Assembly (NCBI RefSeq): GCF_029168945.1
Contig: NC_083602.1
Span: forward strand, 434,001 to 498,000
Reading direction: 5' to 3'
DNA: 64,000 nucleotides
Origin: Cannabis sativa
Taxonomy: Eukaryota; Streptophyta; Magnoliopsida; Rosales; Cannabaceae
Shown here: piece by piece, positions 35,328 through 46,869 of the stretch
Numbering within the stretch: position 1 is the first letter of the stretch
How the letters are laid out: every line of letters begins with the position of its first letter
The notes under the pieces: generated by a model
The model's database searches: none
The model's input: the letters and a program-made list of their open reading frames with translations, nothing else
Told to the model about the DNA's origin: nothing
Position numbers and translations under genes: made by a program

Positions 35328-36183
35328 TGTTGGAAAAGTTCTCATTACAAGAGAGAATATGAGGATTACAATCAAAATACTCAAAATAAAAATAGAAGTA
35401 TTTCATCAAGATTACAAGATTGCTAAAGAAAAAGAAGAAGAAGAATAACACACACAAAGCTTGACTAAAGCTAAAGGACTTTTGTCCTAAAAGTCATTTT
35501 CTCCCTCATATGGACACTTAGGGAGATTCTAAAAATGCTCTTAAGGATTTATCAAGCCTCATATGCTCAGCCTAGTGTCTAAGGATGAGCCCATTCTCAC
35601 AAGGTTCTAACTACAACAAATGGTTTCAACTACTTCTCATACAAGTGAACAATATGACATCTATTTATAGAGTTTTCACTCTCATATGAACATGAATGAC
35701 CACCATAAAGCCCTTGGATGTTACCAATCATAAATTGGGCATTTATGTTATTAATTGGGTAATTTGGAGGAGTTTTGGGCTGTTACAAAGACTCTCAAAG
35801 TTTCAAAAACGTGTGCAAGTATATGTTGAAAAAAACAGTAACTAGTAACTAGTTACTATTTTTTCAGTTTTGGCCCATTCTTCTCCAAAGTATTCCAAAT
35901 TATTTCTACTTGATTTTGAACCATTTATACACCTTATAAATGAATAAATCAAGTCTCCAACAACAATATTTTCAATAGCTATCATTCATTCACATTCATA
36001 AACAATTAGTAACATCTTTTACTAATTTAAGAGTGAAAAAGAGATGAGAGTTACATATTCAAGTGATCATCAATTTAAAGGATTTGCAACTCCTATTTTG
36101 TGATCATTCTACACATTTTGTAACTCCATAATATATGTTACAATTTGATAAAATTAATACTTTGTCACATTTAATTATTTATA
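35328..36183 (-). mobile_element. probable solo or truncated copia-type LTR
   Basis: Begins TGTTGGAAAAGTTCTC on the + strand and runs to TTTAATTATTTATA, where a CACTA-like end starts. On the - strand CTCTATAAATAGAT (near 35658-35671) looks like an LTR TATA box. The sequence is less AT-rich than the flanks. The right part (about 35890-36183) matches the loop at 9840-10170. No target duplication is present, perhaps because the right end was disrupted by the next element. Confidence 0.55.
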
Positions 36184-37260
36184 CACTAGTACAAATTAGG
36201 CTTTTAGTGACACGCATAAAAGTGTGGGTCACTAAAAAATTAAGAGTAAGTTTTAGAGACACACACTATTAGACTCTAAATATTTGGTACTTATCACTCG
36301 AAATGTGGGTCACTAAAAATATGGAGTGTCACTAAATATTAAAACCCAAAATTTATAATTTTATAAAAATAAAAAACATGGCCAATAGAGACGTGCCACG
36401 CGTGTGAGCAAATCTATTTACCAACGCGCTATGTGTGTCACTAAAACCAATTGTAAATCACGTGGCTTTAGCGACACGCATAACGCGTTGGTAAACAGAT
36501 TTCTCAGACGCATAGCGTGTCACCATACACCCATTTATTTTAAAAAAGATAATTAATAACCAGCCCTAATTAATACACATATATCATATACCTTCATCGT
36601 CCCACTATCACCCACACACTCCATACCGCCTTAAAACATATTTTATAGTAAATTAATCTAAAAAAATAGGCGGTATTTTCAGTAGTCACTCTTTACCTAC
36701 TGTTATTGCTTCCCTAGTTCGGGATGATTTAAGTTAACAAAGTTTAGATTTTATTCAAAAAAAAAAATAGGCGGTATTATTTTGGAAAAAGTCGCGGTAT
36801 TATTCCAAAGCCCGCTCAAATTTAATAAAAAACATTTCATTTTTTTTCAAGTTTACACGAAGGGTTTTCTAGCAAAAGAAATTTAAACAAGGTTTCTCTC
36901 TTCTTCTAAGATCATCCAAGACACTTCGCTTATCGTTGACGGCGACACTTAACGACCCTCCACCATCCTCTGCTGCTGCTGATCAAGCTTCGCAAAAGAC
37001 TCAGTCCAGCACTCTTCGTCTGGTATGTGTTCCTCCTTTGTCCTTGTACTACCTTTCTTCTCTTCTACATTTTCTCCTATGTTTATACATTGTTGGGTTT
37101 CATTTTTTCTTCTCATGATTTAAACATCTCATTTGGTTTGGACTATATATGTGTTTTGTTAGTCATATTTTTCTGCTAAAAAAATTTCTAATACTGACAG
37201 GAAATAGTTGAGTCCCTTTTGTAGAGTTTTTGGTTGTTGTAAAAATTTGTAATTTGGTTC
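36184..37260 (+). mobile_element. CACTA-like element, one end present, possible captured exon
   Basis: Starts CACTAGTACAAATTAGGC with subterminal TTTTAGTGAC/GTCACTAAAA motifs to about 36540. This is followed by less AT-rich sequence with an open stretch around 36936-37020 ending at CGTCTG|GTATGTG, a good splice donor context. No matching right end is found before FAR-B. The open stretch (TATLNDPPPSSAAADQASQK) has no ATG at its start and may be captured host sequence. An 83-bp retroposed insert sits at 36678-36760. Confidence 0.5.
36660..36778 (+). mobile_element. short A-tailed retroinsertion
   Basis: An 18-bp duplication, AAAAAAATAGGCGGTATT, at 36660-36677 and 36761-36778 encloses 83 bp ending TTATTC before the A-run. 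It is probably a heavily 5'-truncated LINE or SINE tail. Confidence 0.7.
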
Positions 37261-37676
37261 CATAAAAAATTAATTTCTTTTCTTACCAAAAAACAAAATA
37301 AAAAATAAAATAAAATATAACTGCTATTGGGAAGTATATATATATAATTCCAATATTACACACACAATATTTTAACATTCACTTTTTCTAATTTGAATAA
37401 ACAATAATATATTATTAATTTTGTAGTACAACATGATACATGAATTTAAATATTTATGAAGACAAAGATTACATTCAATATTAGCACGTAGTACGTACCA
37501 TGCATGCATGCATGCATGCATATGTTTCAGACGTATATATATTAAATTTATAATTAAGATATTAATACAAATAAACAATAATATAATTGAGTTCACAATA
37601 AACCAATATTAATTATTTATAAAATAATAATTATAATATAATTTAAAACAATTTGAATTAATTAATTAATTATATA
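37261..37676. other. 3' flank of FAR-B
   Basis: AT-rich. It contains a CATGCA tandem run at 37498-37520. No gene seen. Confidence 0.5.
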
Positions 37677-40600
37677 TCATTTGAAAACATATTTGACTAT
37701 GCCAGGAACATGAACAGTGAGAAAATATTCTTCCCAATTGATTGTCTTTGCGTCGAAGTAAAATATTTCTGTTTCAATCCCACTTTCCTTCGTTTCCATT
37801 ATCAATCTTTCTGTGTTTATGTCATCGAATCTGCATATATATACATATACATATATATATATATATATCAGTATACAATACAAACTAAATATATAATAAT
37901 GATGTGTTGGTTAATATTATAATGTATATTGGGGCATGTAGACACTACGATCTTGGGTATAGACGGGTTAGACTTATGTCTATAGCCCACTTAGTCCAGG
38001 TCTAAGAAAATTCCTCTTCCAAAATTGCACATTTTTTTTTGTTGGTTTTGAAAAATATCATATTTTTTCTAAATAAATTAAGCCCATTTTTTTTCTATAG
38101 CTATATAAATATATATATATATATATATTATAAATACTTACACTCCTTTGAAGAATAAGTAAGGTCGGTATAGCTCCACAAGTCTCATAACATATTTAAT
38201 CTTTCTACTAAGATGAAGATATGTTCCTTGAAAATATTGGCAAAATGCATTGTTCACCAATTCCAAACCCTAATAATTTTCATCACAAACCAAACAAAAA
38301 CATGTTGATATATATTATAATTAATTAATAATATATTATATACAATATATGATGATCAAAGATTAATAATGAATGGTCATGATTAATTACCTTTAAGAAG
38401 AGCAAGTAACGAATGGTCATGTATCTTTGGAAGCTTTCCATGTCACTCAAAATTGTAACCTTTTGAACCTTGATAGGCTTTCCATCCTTGTTTATCCATG
38501 GTTTCATTGAGAAATAACGATACCCAAACTCTTGGAGTTCTCGGTATTTCACAGGGTTTCTCATCGACGAGCCCACTTGATAGATTTTTCTATTTAAGTA
38601 AGGATCGTTCCCGTGAACTGCCATAGCTACAACTATGGCATTCACTACGTAATCAGCTGGAATCTGTGTAAATTGATATTCAGTATTACGAAACTAACTA
38701 CACAGTTATTTTTCTAGATTAAAATTTTTTAAGATTATATTTTGAAAATAAAAACTAACAAACACAATTAAACCCCTTAATAAAGAAAAAAAAAATATGT
38801 AAATATATTAATTTATATAAAAATATAATTTCCTATGTAATAAAATAGAAACTTACAACATCAACAATGGACTCCAAATCACCTAGAAAACATGTCAATT
38901 TTCCTTTAGCATATCCCACTGCCATACTATCAATTGTTCTGCATTTTATTACAAATATAGAAAAAATTATTAATCAACAAATTAATATACTTCGAATGAT
39001 TCCTTAATCATATATATAAATATAATACGAGCAGCCTAGGGCTCACCTAGTCTAGGAGTCTAAAAAAAATCCCTTTCAAAAATATATATTTTTTTTATTA
39101 ATTTTGAAAAATACCATATTTTTTATAAGTAAGAGCCCAAAAATATATATATTTTTTTTTCTTACGGTACACTAAATTTGAAACTCGATCCTAGTTATGG
39201 GGTATCAAAGTGTCTAACACAACTATAAAGTGACGTCCTATAATTGATTATTAGTTTTTTAAAATTTTTATTAAAATAAAATAAATGAGACTCGATATTA
39301 AATTATATCAATAATATCAATAATAACGATATTACACTTTTCAAAAATAAATGCTAGATACACGTGCACCTTAACATACATTTCTCTCATAATATATCAC
39401 TACAAGAAATATCACTTTTACCAGCACAGTTCGTTACTGTGCTGGTAAAAGTAACTTTTACCAGCGCATTTCGCAAACTGCACTGGCAAAGAGGTCAAAG
39501 TTTTACCAGCATACATTTCCAGTGGCTAAAATCTAACTTTTACCAGCGCACTTACGCACTGGGAAAAGTTATTTTTGCCAGCGCTTCTCATTTTATGTTG
39601 GCAAAAGTTCTAATACCAACATTGATTTGCCAACCTCCTTTTGCCAACACATCACAAATAAATTCTATTTTACCAGCGCAATACCAACTTTTGCCAGCAC
39701 AAAAATGTGCTGGCAAAAGTGACATTTCTTGTAGTGTATATACATACATACAGAGTATTGCTATTAGGCACCAGTGGTGCCTAGCACCTTCTTGACATGT
39801 CTCGTTGCGATTGACTAGCGATACTCTCTAAAAACTATTATATTAAATTATATGGGACCCGATACTTAGTTGGACCAATATCGATATTAATACATAGGAG
39901 GGTGCTAGACACCACTGGTGCCCTTTAGCATTACACATACATAAACTATTAATATTTGTTATAATTAATTAATGATGAGGTTAATTAATTATTAATTATT
40001 AATTATTACCTAATCCCTTCAACCCAACCTGGAAAGGGTTCTTTGTAAGTGCTTGTAACAATGGTAGGCCTTAATATCACAACATTTATATTTGCCTTTT
40101 CTTCTTCTAATATCATTTCTCCCATTGCCTTTGTGAATACATATGTGTTTGGCCATCCAAATTCCTTAGCCCTACATATTATTATAAACCAATTAATATT
40201 ACAAACAAAACAAATCATGATTAAAACATAAAGAAAATTTTGGATAAAATAAGTATTAATTAATCATGTAAACCGAACAACTCACTATAAGTATTAAATT
40301 TTGGTATCAATTTAATTGTAGCTAGTATTTTTGAGTCTAATAGTTGAGCTGATTTTAAAGCTATTTGTATTCTAAATTTTAATGAAGTTAATATTTTATT
40401 TAAAAAAAAATATGATTCATGTATAATTAAGAAAACATTTTCTTATGACTAAATATATATTTTTAGTTATATATATGAGAAGAAATAATTTTTATTTTAG
40501 TTATATAAATAAGTTTTATCTCATAAATATAAATTATATTTTCATAACTAATTAAAGAAATTACGATGGTGTAAATCTCTTCTTTATCCCTTAACTAAAT

Positions 40601-43600
40601 TTGACAATCTCAATAATTACATGCGAACTATAGCACTAAAAATTATATTTAATTATAAAAACAAAGTATATGTTGCAATTTCCAACACATATTTTCTTTT
40701 TGAAATAATAATAATAATAATAATAATAATCAAAAGATCTTCGGCCAATGACCTCATTCAAATTTTAATAAATTATATTTTTATAGAAATTTATTTTATA
40801 ATTTAAATTTCGGTCCCCGTAAAATTAATTTTTAATATTTTTATCCTTATTATGTATTTATATTTTTCATTTTTATTATTACATATTTTGCATGTTTATT
40901 CATTTATATTTTACCTATTTTATTTTTATCTCTATAAAATTTATAAAAATTAACAATATTTTCTGTTCATATCCTATTTCAAAGAATATTTTCCCCTATT
41001 TAAAATAAGCGGTTAGTTTCGCCATTGGCCATTAAAACATAATTATTTAGGGAAATTTACATAGTATACTAACTTTTGCTATTTTTTTTACAAAAATACT
41101 GCCAGGCGGTATTTTTTACTTTTTTACTGTGTTTTTTTATAAGTTTCATACTGCAGTATACTGTGTTAAGTTTTCACTGGTGTTCTACTGGTGTTTTACT
41201 AGTGTTCTACTGCTGTTTTGAGTTATACTGCTTTGTGTTTTACTAGTGTTTTATAAAAACACAGTATTTTTGAAAAAAATTCTGTGTGACAGTATTTTTG
41301 TAAAAATTAATTCAAATTCCAGTATTTTTGTAAGTTTCCCAATTATTTAATGCATGTTGACTCATCTACATAGTCTAGTATTATATAATTAATATACCAT
41401 ATTAATGCATTTTATTTATTTTTATTTTAAACAATTAATGTACTTGAAAAAGTGTGAACCATTAATTACATATATTATTGTTGTTAATATTAAATGTTGT
41501 ATAAAGTATGAATAGTGTTTAATATTATTAAGAGATGATGTTTACAGACTAAAAATTAATGCTAAAAGGATATATTGTGAGAGTATCTCAAATATAAATA
41601 TAAATGAGTAGTGAAAAGTTAAAATATAGTTTATTTTACCAAAAGTGTATTTTAATAATATGTTAAAAAGTAATATAAATTTAACACATAGTAAATTTAT
41701 GCTAAATTTAGTAAAATATTTACTGTGATGTAAAATTTACACCATAATAAATATATTACTTTTTTATTTACAGATATTTATATTATTTTATTAGTATATT
41801 TAATTATTATTTTGCAAAATATTTAATTTTTTTATTTACACCATAATATTATTGTTTTTTGTAAGACTTAATTAATAAATATATATACATATATATAGTT
41901 TTGGAAAGTACATTTAAAGAGTGTAATTGACAGGTCAAGGTTGTTACTTGTCACATCAAGTTAATTATCTTATTATTAATTATGGGATAAGACACTGATG
42001 ACCAACAAATTAAGTACATATATAACTAAAAAATTTATTATTATTTTGAACAATATAGAAATGTTATTTTTATTTACTTACATGTACAAACCCTAATAAA
42101 TTTGTTAGTTGGGTTTGGTGGGTGTCAATTTTTGACATAAATATACTTATTTTTTTTATGATATATAATTTTATGGTAGGCTTTTATTATCACTTGCCAG
42201 GTTTCATTTAATTATTTAGTCTAAAAAAAGAAAGAAATAAAGAAAAAATTGATAGAAGAATTATCAATCACCTTCAATCTCATGATATGCATACTAATCA
42301 TTATTATTATTATTAATAATTAATAAAACAAGAGTATATAAATATATATAAACATACACACTTCGAATTCGACAGTTGATTAATTATTAATAGATTAGGT
42401 TATCAAACATGGAACCCCATCAAGACTACATAATTATATATGGGTTTTTTTCCTTATGAAAAAATATATAAAAAATTATGCAGCTCCATTAAGATAAAAA
42501 TTTCGGTATCTTGAAGAATTTTTTAGTTTAATTTTTTATGGTTATTTATAGTTATTTAGAATATTTTGTAAAATTTTAAAAAATTTAGAAAAATTTAACA
42601 CGCCAAAAATAAAATTCAAACAGTTATAAATTTTACATGTATATAAAATAAAAGAATTTCACGTACAATAGAGTATTTGAATGCACTATTTTTTCACATA
42701 TTATTCCTATAATTTACAATTATATGTAAATATATAAATCAAAACAATGTATCAAATCAAATAAACATATATAGTAGCTATAATGTTTTATTAAAAAAAA
42801 ATATGTTTTTCAATCAAATTTGTTGACAATTGAGAATATTAACCACATAATATATATACTTATACATATTAATTATATATTATAGTATATAAGTACCTTT
42901 GGAGACCAAAATCTTTCATAGCAAGAGTAATTTGGGAGTTTGTAAGATCAGAATTATTAGGTTGAAGTTGTTTGAGTTTTTGTTGGAGAAGATTTAGCTC
43001 ATTATTGATATCTAAACCAATTGCACCATTAAGACTCTCACCCATCTCACATGGACTTTCAACAATTACTCCTTCCTTTTCTCCTGCAACATAAGCTGAA
43101 AAAAAAAACCCTACCCCATTCAACAACACATATTTACATATATTAATTTCATTTGACATAATTGAGAGACAAACTTTTACCCTACTTGCAGGGGCGGAGC
43201 TAGGACTAAATATTAGGGGGGGCAATAACAAGCAACACGTGCAAAAATAAGGCTTCATGTTTATAAATTTTAGTGACCAATGTCTCCATTTCAAAATAGT
43301 CTTGACTATATTCATTAGAAATGACAATTTTACCCAAAAATCTATTTACCCGTGGGTACCCTACCTGTATGTGTATGGTATTACGATATTACCTGTTGAA
43401 TTAAGGTAGGTGTAAGGGTATGAAAATATGTACCTGATACATGTATAAGGTTGGGTACTGGTATATGTGTACCCTTCCTTATTATCCTACCCTATCCTAC
43501 TCGATTATATATTTATATTTATATTTACTTTTTTTTTTAAAAAAAAAAAATAGTTATAAAGATTGATTTTAACTAATATTTTTTTAAAAAAAAATTAAAA

Positions 43601-46600
43601 TTTATGTTTTATTATTCATATTAAAATATTATTTTTTTACTCTTTTGAAATGCAATCACATATATTTCTATATATTGATTTTGCTTTGACTTTTCAAAGT
43701 GTTTTTTTTTATTGTTTGTAGCTATGTATATTAGTTCTAATTGTATATCAATTACTATGTATGATTTGTAAAAAATAAGGGGGGGCCACGGCCACTATAA
43801 CCCCATGTGTACATCCGCCCCTGCCTACTTGTCATCACCCATCATTTTAGAAAAACAATTGTAGTAATGTACGATGAGGGTTGGGTCTGGACTAAGTCGA
43901 GCTTGGCCTACGGTTAAGGCTCACTCAGCCCAAGCACAGGAGCACAAAAACTGAAAAAACCCTACCCCATTCAACAACACATATTTATATATAATAATTT
44001 CGATTGACATTATTGAGAGATAAACTTTTACACTATTTGTCATCTTCCATCATATTAGAAAAACGATTGTAGTAAAGTATACGATGAGGGTCGAGTTTAG
44101 GTTAAGGCGAGTTTGGTTTACGTTTAGGGCCCACCCAGCTTAGAAGCACAAAACAAAAAAATTATTTTAAAAATACACATATTTTATTAGTAATTTTCAA
44201 AAATACTACATTATCATTTGAAAATGGCCTATTAATTTTATTGTTAGCTAAGGCACAATAAATCTCAACACCAGCCCTAAGTAATTCATAACACATTAAT
44301 CCATAAAATTATAAAATATGTTGAAAAGTGAAATCTCTAATTTATTTATATTTTTTTGTTTGAAAGGTGTAGATACAAATGAATTGATTATAGCAAATGT
44401 AAATTAATTAAAATTTATATAGGCTCGGTCTTGTGTATAGGCAGACTAGACCTGTATTTAGAGCCTACTTAGTTTAAAGGCTCAAAAATAAGTTTTCCTC
44501 TTTTATAATTATATATTTTTTTTTACTTAGTTTAAAAATACTATCTTTTTTCTAAATAGAGTTTTTATAAAAATACTGAATTTTAGGTAAAAATTTATAA
44601 TTTTTCTGTTATACGGAATTTTTTTACAAAAATACTGTATTTTTATAAAACAACCGTAAAATAACAAAACAGAAAATTTTAAATAATAGTGGAACAATTA
44701 AAAAAAAAACTGTAAAATAACAGTAAAAACTTAACACAATAAACAGTATAAAACTTACATAGCATTTTTTATAAAAATTCACCCCATGATAAAAAAGTAA
44801 AAAAAAATTAAATATTTCTGAATGTATGGTGTAAAAACCACAATAGAGTTTTTCTTTTTTTTACTCCAATGACTAATATATATCCTAAGTAAGAAATAAA
44901 CCTAAATAATATGAGACATAGGATTTGATGTGTTGGGTGTACTAGATAGATTATTGCCACGTGACAGTTTATAATGGCAATATTTAATGCTATAAATATT
45001 TATATATATATAATATATAATATTTTATATAGTTTATAAACTGCATGCATGCTTTCGTTTTCAATAGTTGTATATTAATTCATATTTTGGACCACTCTAT
45101 ATATCGTACCTAAGATAGTAAGATCTATCAAAATCAATTATTTTATCATACTTAATCATTTTTTTTTAAAAAAATAATAATAATAATAAGAAAGCGGTAA
45201 ATAATTAATTAGAAGTGGTTAATTAAATAATTAAAGATTAGATTAAAGGCTTTAATTAATTAAATGATGATATATATACCTGTGGAGACATGAACTAGAA
45301 TCTTTAATTTGGTACACTGCTTGGCAAAGTTCAATACATACTTAGGTCCCATTGTGTTGAGATATAGTGAAACATCATATCTGCACATACACATATGTTG
45401 ATTATAATTAAACTATAAGAAACTCGATATCGAATTAAATTATACTATAATAACAGTATGACACCTTTAAGTGACATTAGCTAAGTATTACTGGTGCCCA
45501 ATTGAGTTCTTTTTAATTTTAAATTGATCGATCGATACGTAGGTGTTAGACAATAAAATACTATAGTCATGTTGTTCGTGTTGCTATTTGTTTTTGAAAC
45601 TTACATATACACTATAAAAAACTTTTACCATTAGTAGTGATAGGTTTTTAGTTACAATATAATTCTTTGGTGACTAAATGTGATTTTAGTCATAACACAA
45701 TGTTACTTGTGACTGAAACATAATATTTAGATACAAATTGTCACTAATTTAGTTTTAATCACAACAAAGTATTGTGACTAAAAATACATTTAATCACAAA
45801 TTTTTGTGACTAATACCTTTAGCCATAAACTTTTTAGTCACAACATAAAAATGATGATTTATAATTAGTTACAACTTTTTTACTTCTATAAATTACAAAT
45901 TTTGTTGTGACTAAAAATAAGATTTTTTGTAGTGATGTAATTAAACAACTTTTAATAATTTAAATATGTGAAATTCGATATTCAATTACATCAATAAATA
46001 ATTACCTTTCATCAAAATTTGTGGTTGCAGCCAAATTAACAATTGCATCTAATTGAGTCAACATTTGATGTCTCAAATTAGAGTCTTCTACTCCCAAATC
46101 CTCACAAGTAATGTCTCCTCCCATCACACATATTTTTTCTCCAACAAAATTGTTGAAATTTCCACCCATTTTTTCCTTTAATACTTTGAATAAATCTTTG
46201 TTGAGAATCTGCATACATTATTGTTATTATTTACAAAATATATTTAAGAAAAAAAAATTAATCTCAACAATCGAAAAATACCAATAATATCATTCTCAAC
46301 TCAATATTTATAAAACTGTCACGAAATAACATTCTCGATAGTTCAAATGTGTCATAAATGATTATTATTTTTACGATTGAAAAATTCTATTTTATGTTTT
46401 TATTTTTGATAATATATTTATAAATTCGTACCTCGGTATTCAAACGTTGTGTGGCCGATTTGACATCAGACGCTCTTAAAAGAAGGTAGAGTTTTTTCAC
46501 ATTAGGTTGAACCCTAAGTATTTTCTCCACAAAAACTGATTAATTTTCACCAAACACAAAAATAATAAAAACATAATTAATTATTAATAAATATATAATT

Positions 46601-46729
46601 ATTTATAATATAACAAAAAAATTGTATATAAAATATATGTATAAATTTACTCTTTGCCAGAAAGCCAGTAGCACCAGTCACCAAAATGGTCTTGTTCTCA
46701 AGAAATTTCAATACACTATCCAACTCCAT
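37677..46729 (-). CDS. fatty acyl-CoA reductase, FAR-B (10 exons, 494 aa)
   Basis: Reduces fatty acyl-CoA to primary alcohol with NADPH, feeding wax, suberin or pollen-wall lipids. Exons in transcript order: 46729-46651, 46535-46432, 46208-46006, 45380-45280, 43095-42897, 40171-40010, 38938-38857, 38663-38391, 38269-38142, 37830-37677. All introns are GT-AG and the sum is 495 codons with the stop. Rossmann motif TGATGFLAK is at 18-26, conserved [13 protein letters not shown] follows, active-site YVFTK is at 239-243, and the FAR C-terminal domain ends [11 protein letters not shown]. Length and lack of a transit peptide match ER-type plant FARs (CER4/FAR3-like, about 490-500 aa). Exons 2, 3, 4 and 7 have exactly the lengths of their FAR-A counterparts. 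Introns 3 to 6 carry MITEs and other insertions that account for the long span. The frame is intact, so it is probably functional. The fatty-acyl chain preference cannot be read from sequence. Confidence 0.95.
37925..38130. repeat. diverged dispersed repeat with GGGTATAGACGGGTTAGAC
   Basis: Sequence around GGGTATAGACGGGTTAGACT..GCCCACTTAGTC, followed by a T-rich and AT-rich stretch, in intron 9 of FAR-B. A related block (GTGTATAGGCAGACTAGACC) lies at about 44420-44600 in intron 4, and weaker ones at about 39025 and 44060. Class unknown. Confidence 0.45.
39398..39736. mobile_element. CACTA-like MITE, GCCAGCGC family, complete copy
   Basis: A 339-bp element in intron 6 of FAR-B. The ends are CACTACAAGAAATATCACTT and AAGTGACATTTCTTGTAGTG, flanked by TAT on both sides (39395-39397 and 39737-39739). 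The interior is an array of TTTTACCAGCGCA/TGCGCTGGTAAAA-type motifs. The 143-codon frame through it (39364-39795) is not a gene. Confidence 0.92.
39753..39936. mobile_element. MULE-type MITE, GGCACCAG family, copy 2
   Basis: Starts GAGTATTGCTATTAGGCACC and ends CCCTTTAGCATTACAC. Flanks are ATACATACA (39744-39752) and ATACATAAA (39937-39945), 8 of 9 matching. It lies in intron 6 of FAR-B, directly beside the CACTA-like MITE. Confidence 0.85.
40704..40730. repeat. (AAT)n microsatellite in FAR-B intron 5
   Basis: About nine uninterrupted AAT/ATA units. Confidence 0.9.
41050..41340. mobile_element. MULE-type MITE in FAR-B intron 5
   Basis: A 291-bp element with ends GGGAAATTTACA and TGTAAGTTTCCC, flanked by a perfect 9-bp duplication, AATTATTTA (41041-41049 and 41341-41349). 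The interior repeats ACTGGTGTT/ACTAGTGTT and CAGTATTTTTG motifs. Confidence 0.85.
43107..44150. repeat. tandem duplication in FAR-B intron 4, split by a hAT-like element
   Basis: The block starting AACCCTACCCCATTCAACAA occurs at about 43109 and again at about 43960, and similarity extends to GCACAAAA at about 43945 and 44150. The first copy is interrupted by the hAT-like element at 43199-43823. Without that insert each unit is about 220 bp. Confidence 0.85.
43199..43823. mobile_element. hAT-like non-autonomous element
   Basis: A 625-bp element in intron 4 of FAR-B. Its ends are CAGGGGCGGAGCTAGG and CATCCGCCCCTG, and it is flanked by a perfect 8-bp duplication, CCTACTTG (43191-43198 and 43824-43831). 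An 8-bp duplication with CAGGGGCGGA-type ends is typical of hAT elements. No transposase is present. Related worn pieces lie near 58780 and 62900-63060. Confidence 0.9.
45610..45934. mobile_element. CACTA-like MITE, GTGACTAAAA family, copy 5
   Basis: In intron 3 of FAR-B. Ends CACTATAAAAAACTTTTACC and AAGATTTTTTGTAGTG, with flanks ATA and ATG. The interior array matches copies 1 and 4. Confidence 0.85.
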
Positions 46730-46823
46730 TGAGAGAGAAAATGAAATATATATATAATTATAGAGAGAGAAAGAGAGAATATTGAGAATGATTTTGAAGG
46801 AAGATGTGAGAGGAATGAAGTTG

Positions 46824-46832
46824 TTATATAAA
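46824..46832 (-). promoter_or_regulatory. TATA box of FAR-B
   Basis: TTTATATAA on the - strand, about 95 bp upstream of the ATG at 46729. It is followed by a pyrimidine-rich leader (TTCTCTCTTTCTCTC on the coding strand). Confidence 0.65.
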
Positions 46833-46869
46833 GGAAGAGGAAGGGGTAATAATGTATAGGACAATGGTA

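Noticed and set aside
37498..37520. CATGCA tandem run as RY seed-type regulatory elements
   Set aside because: It lies 3' of the FAR-B stop and is a simple tandem repeat. A regulatory role cannot be supported.
39364..39795. 143-codon open frame on the + strand
   Set aside because: It runs through the CACTA-like MITE and the next MITE. The codons come from the repeated GCCAGCGC motif and there is no protein family signal.
46577..46864. 95-codon protein on the - strand
   Set aside because: It is exon 1 of FAR-B extended into the leader and intron 1. The FAR start is the Met at 46729.
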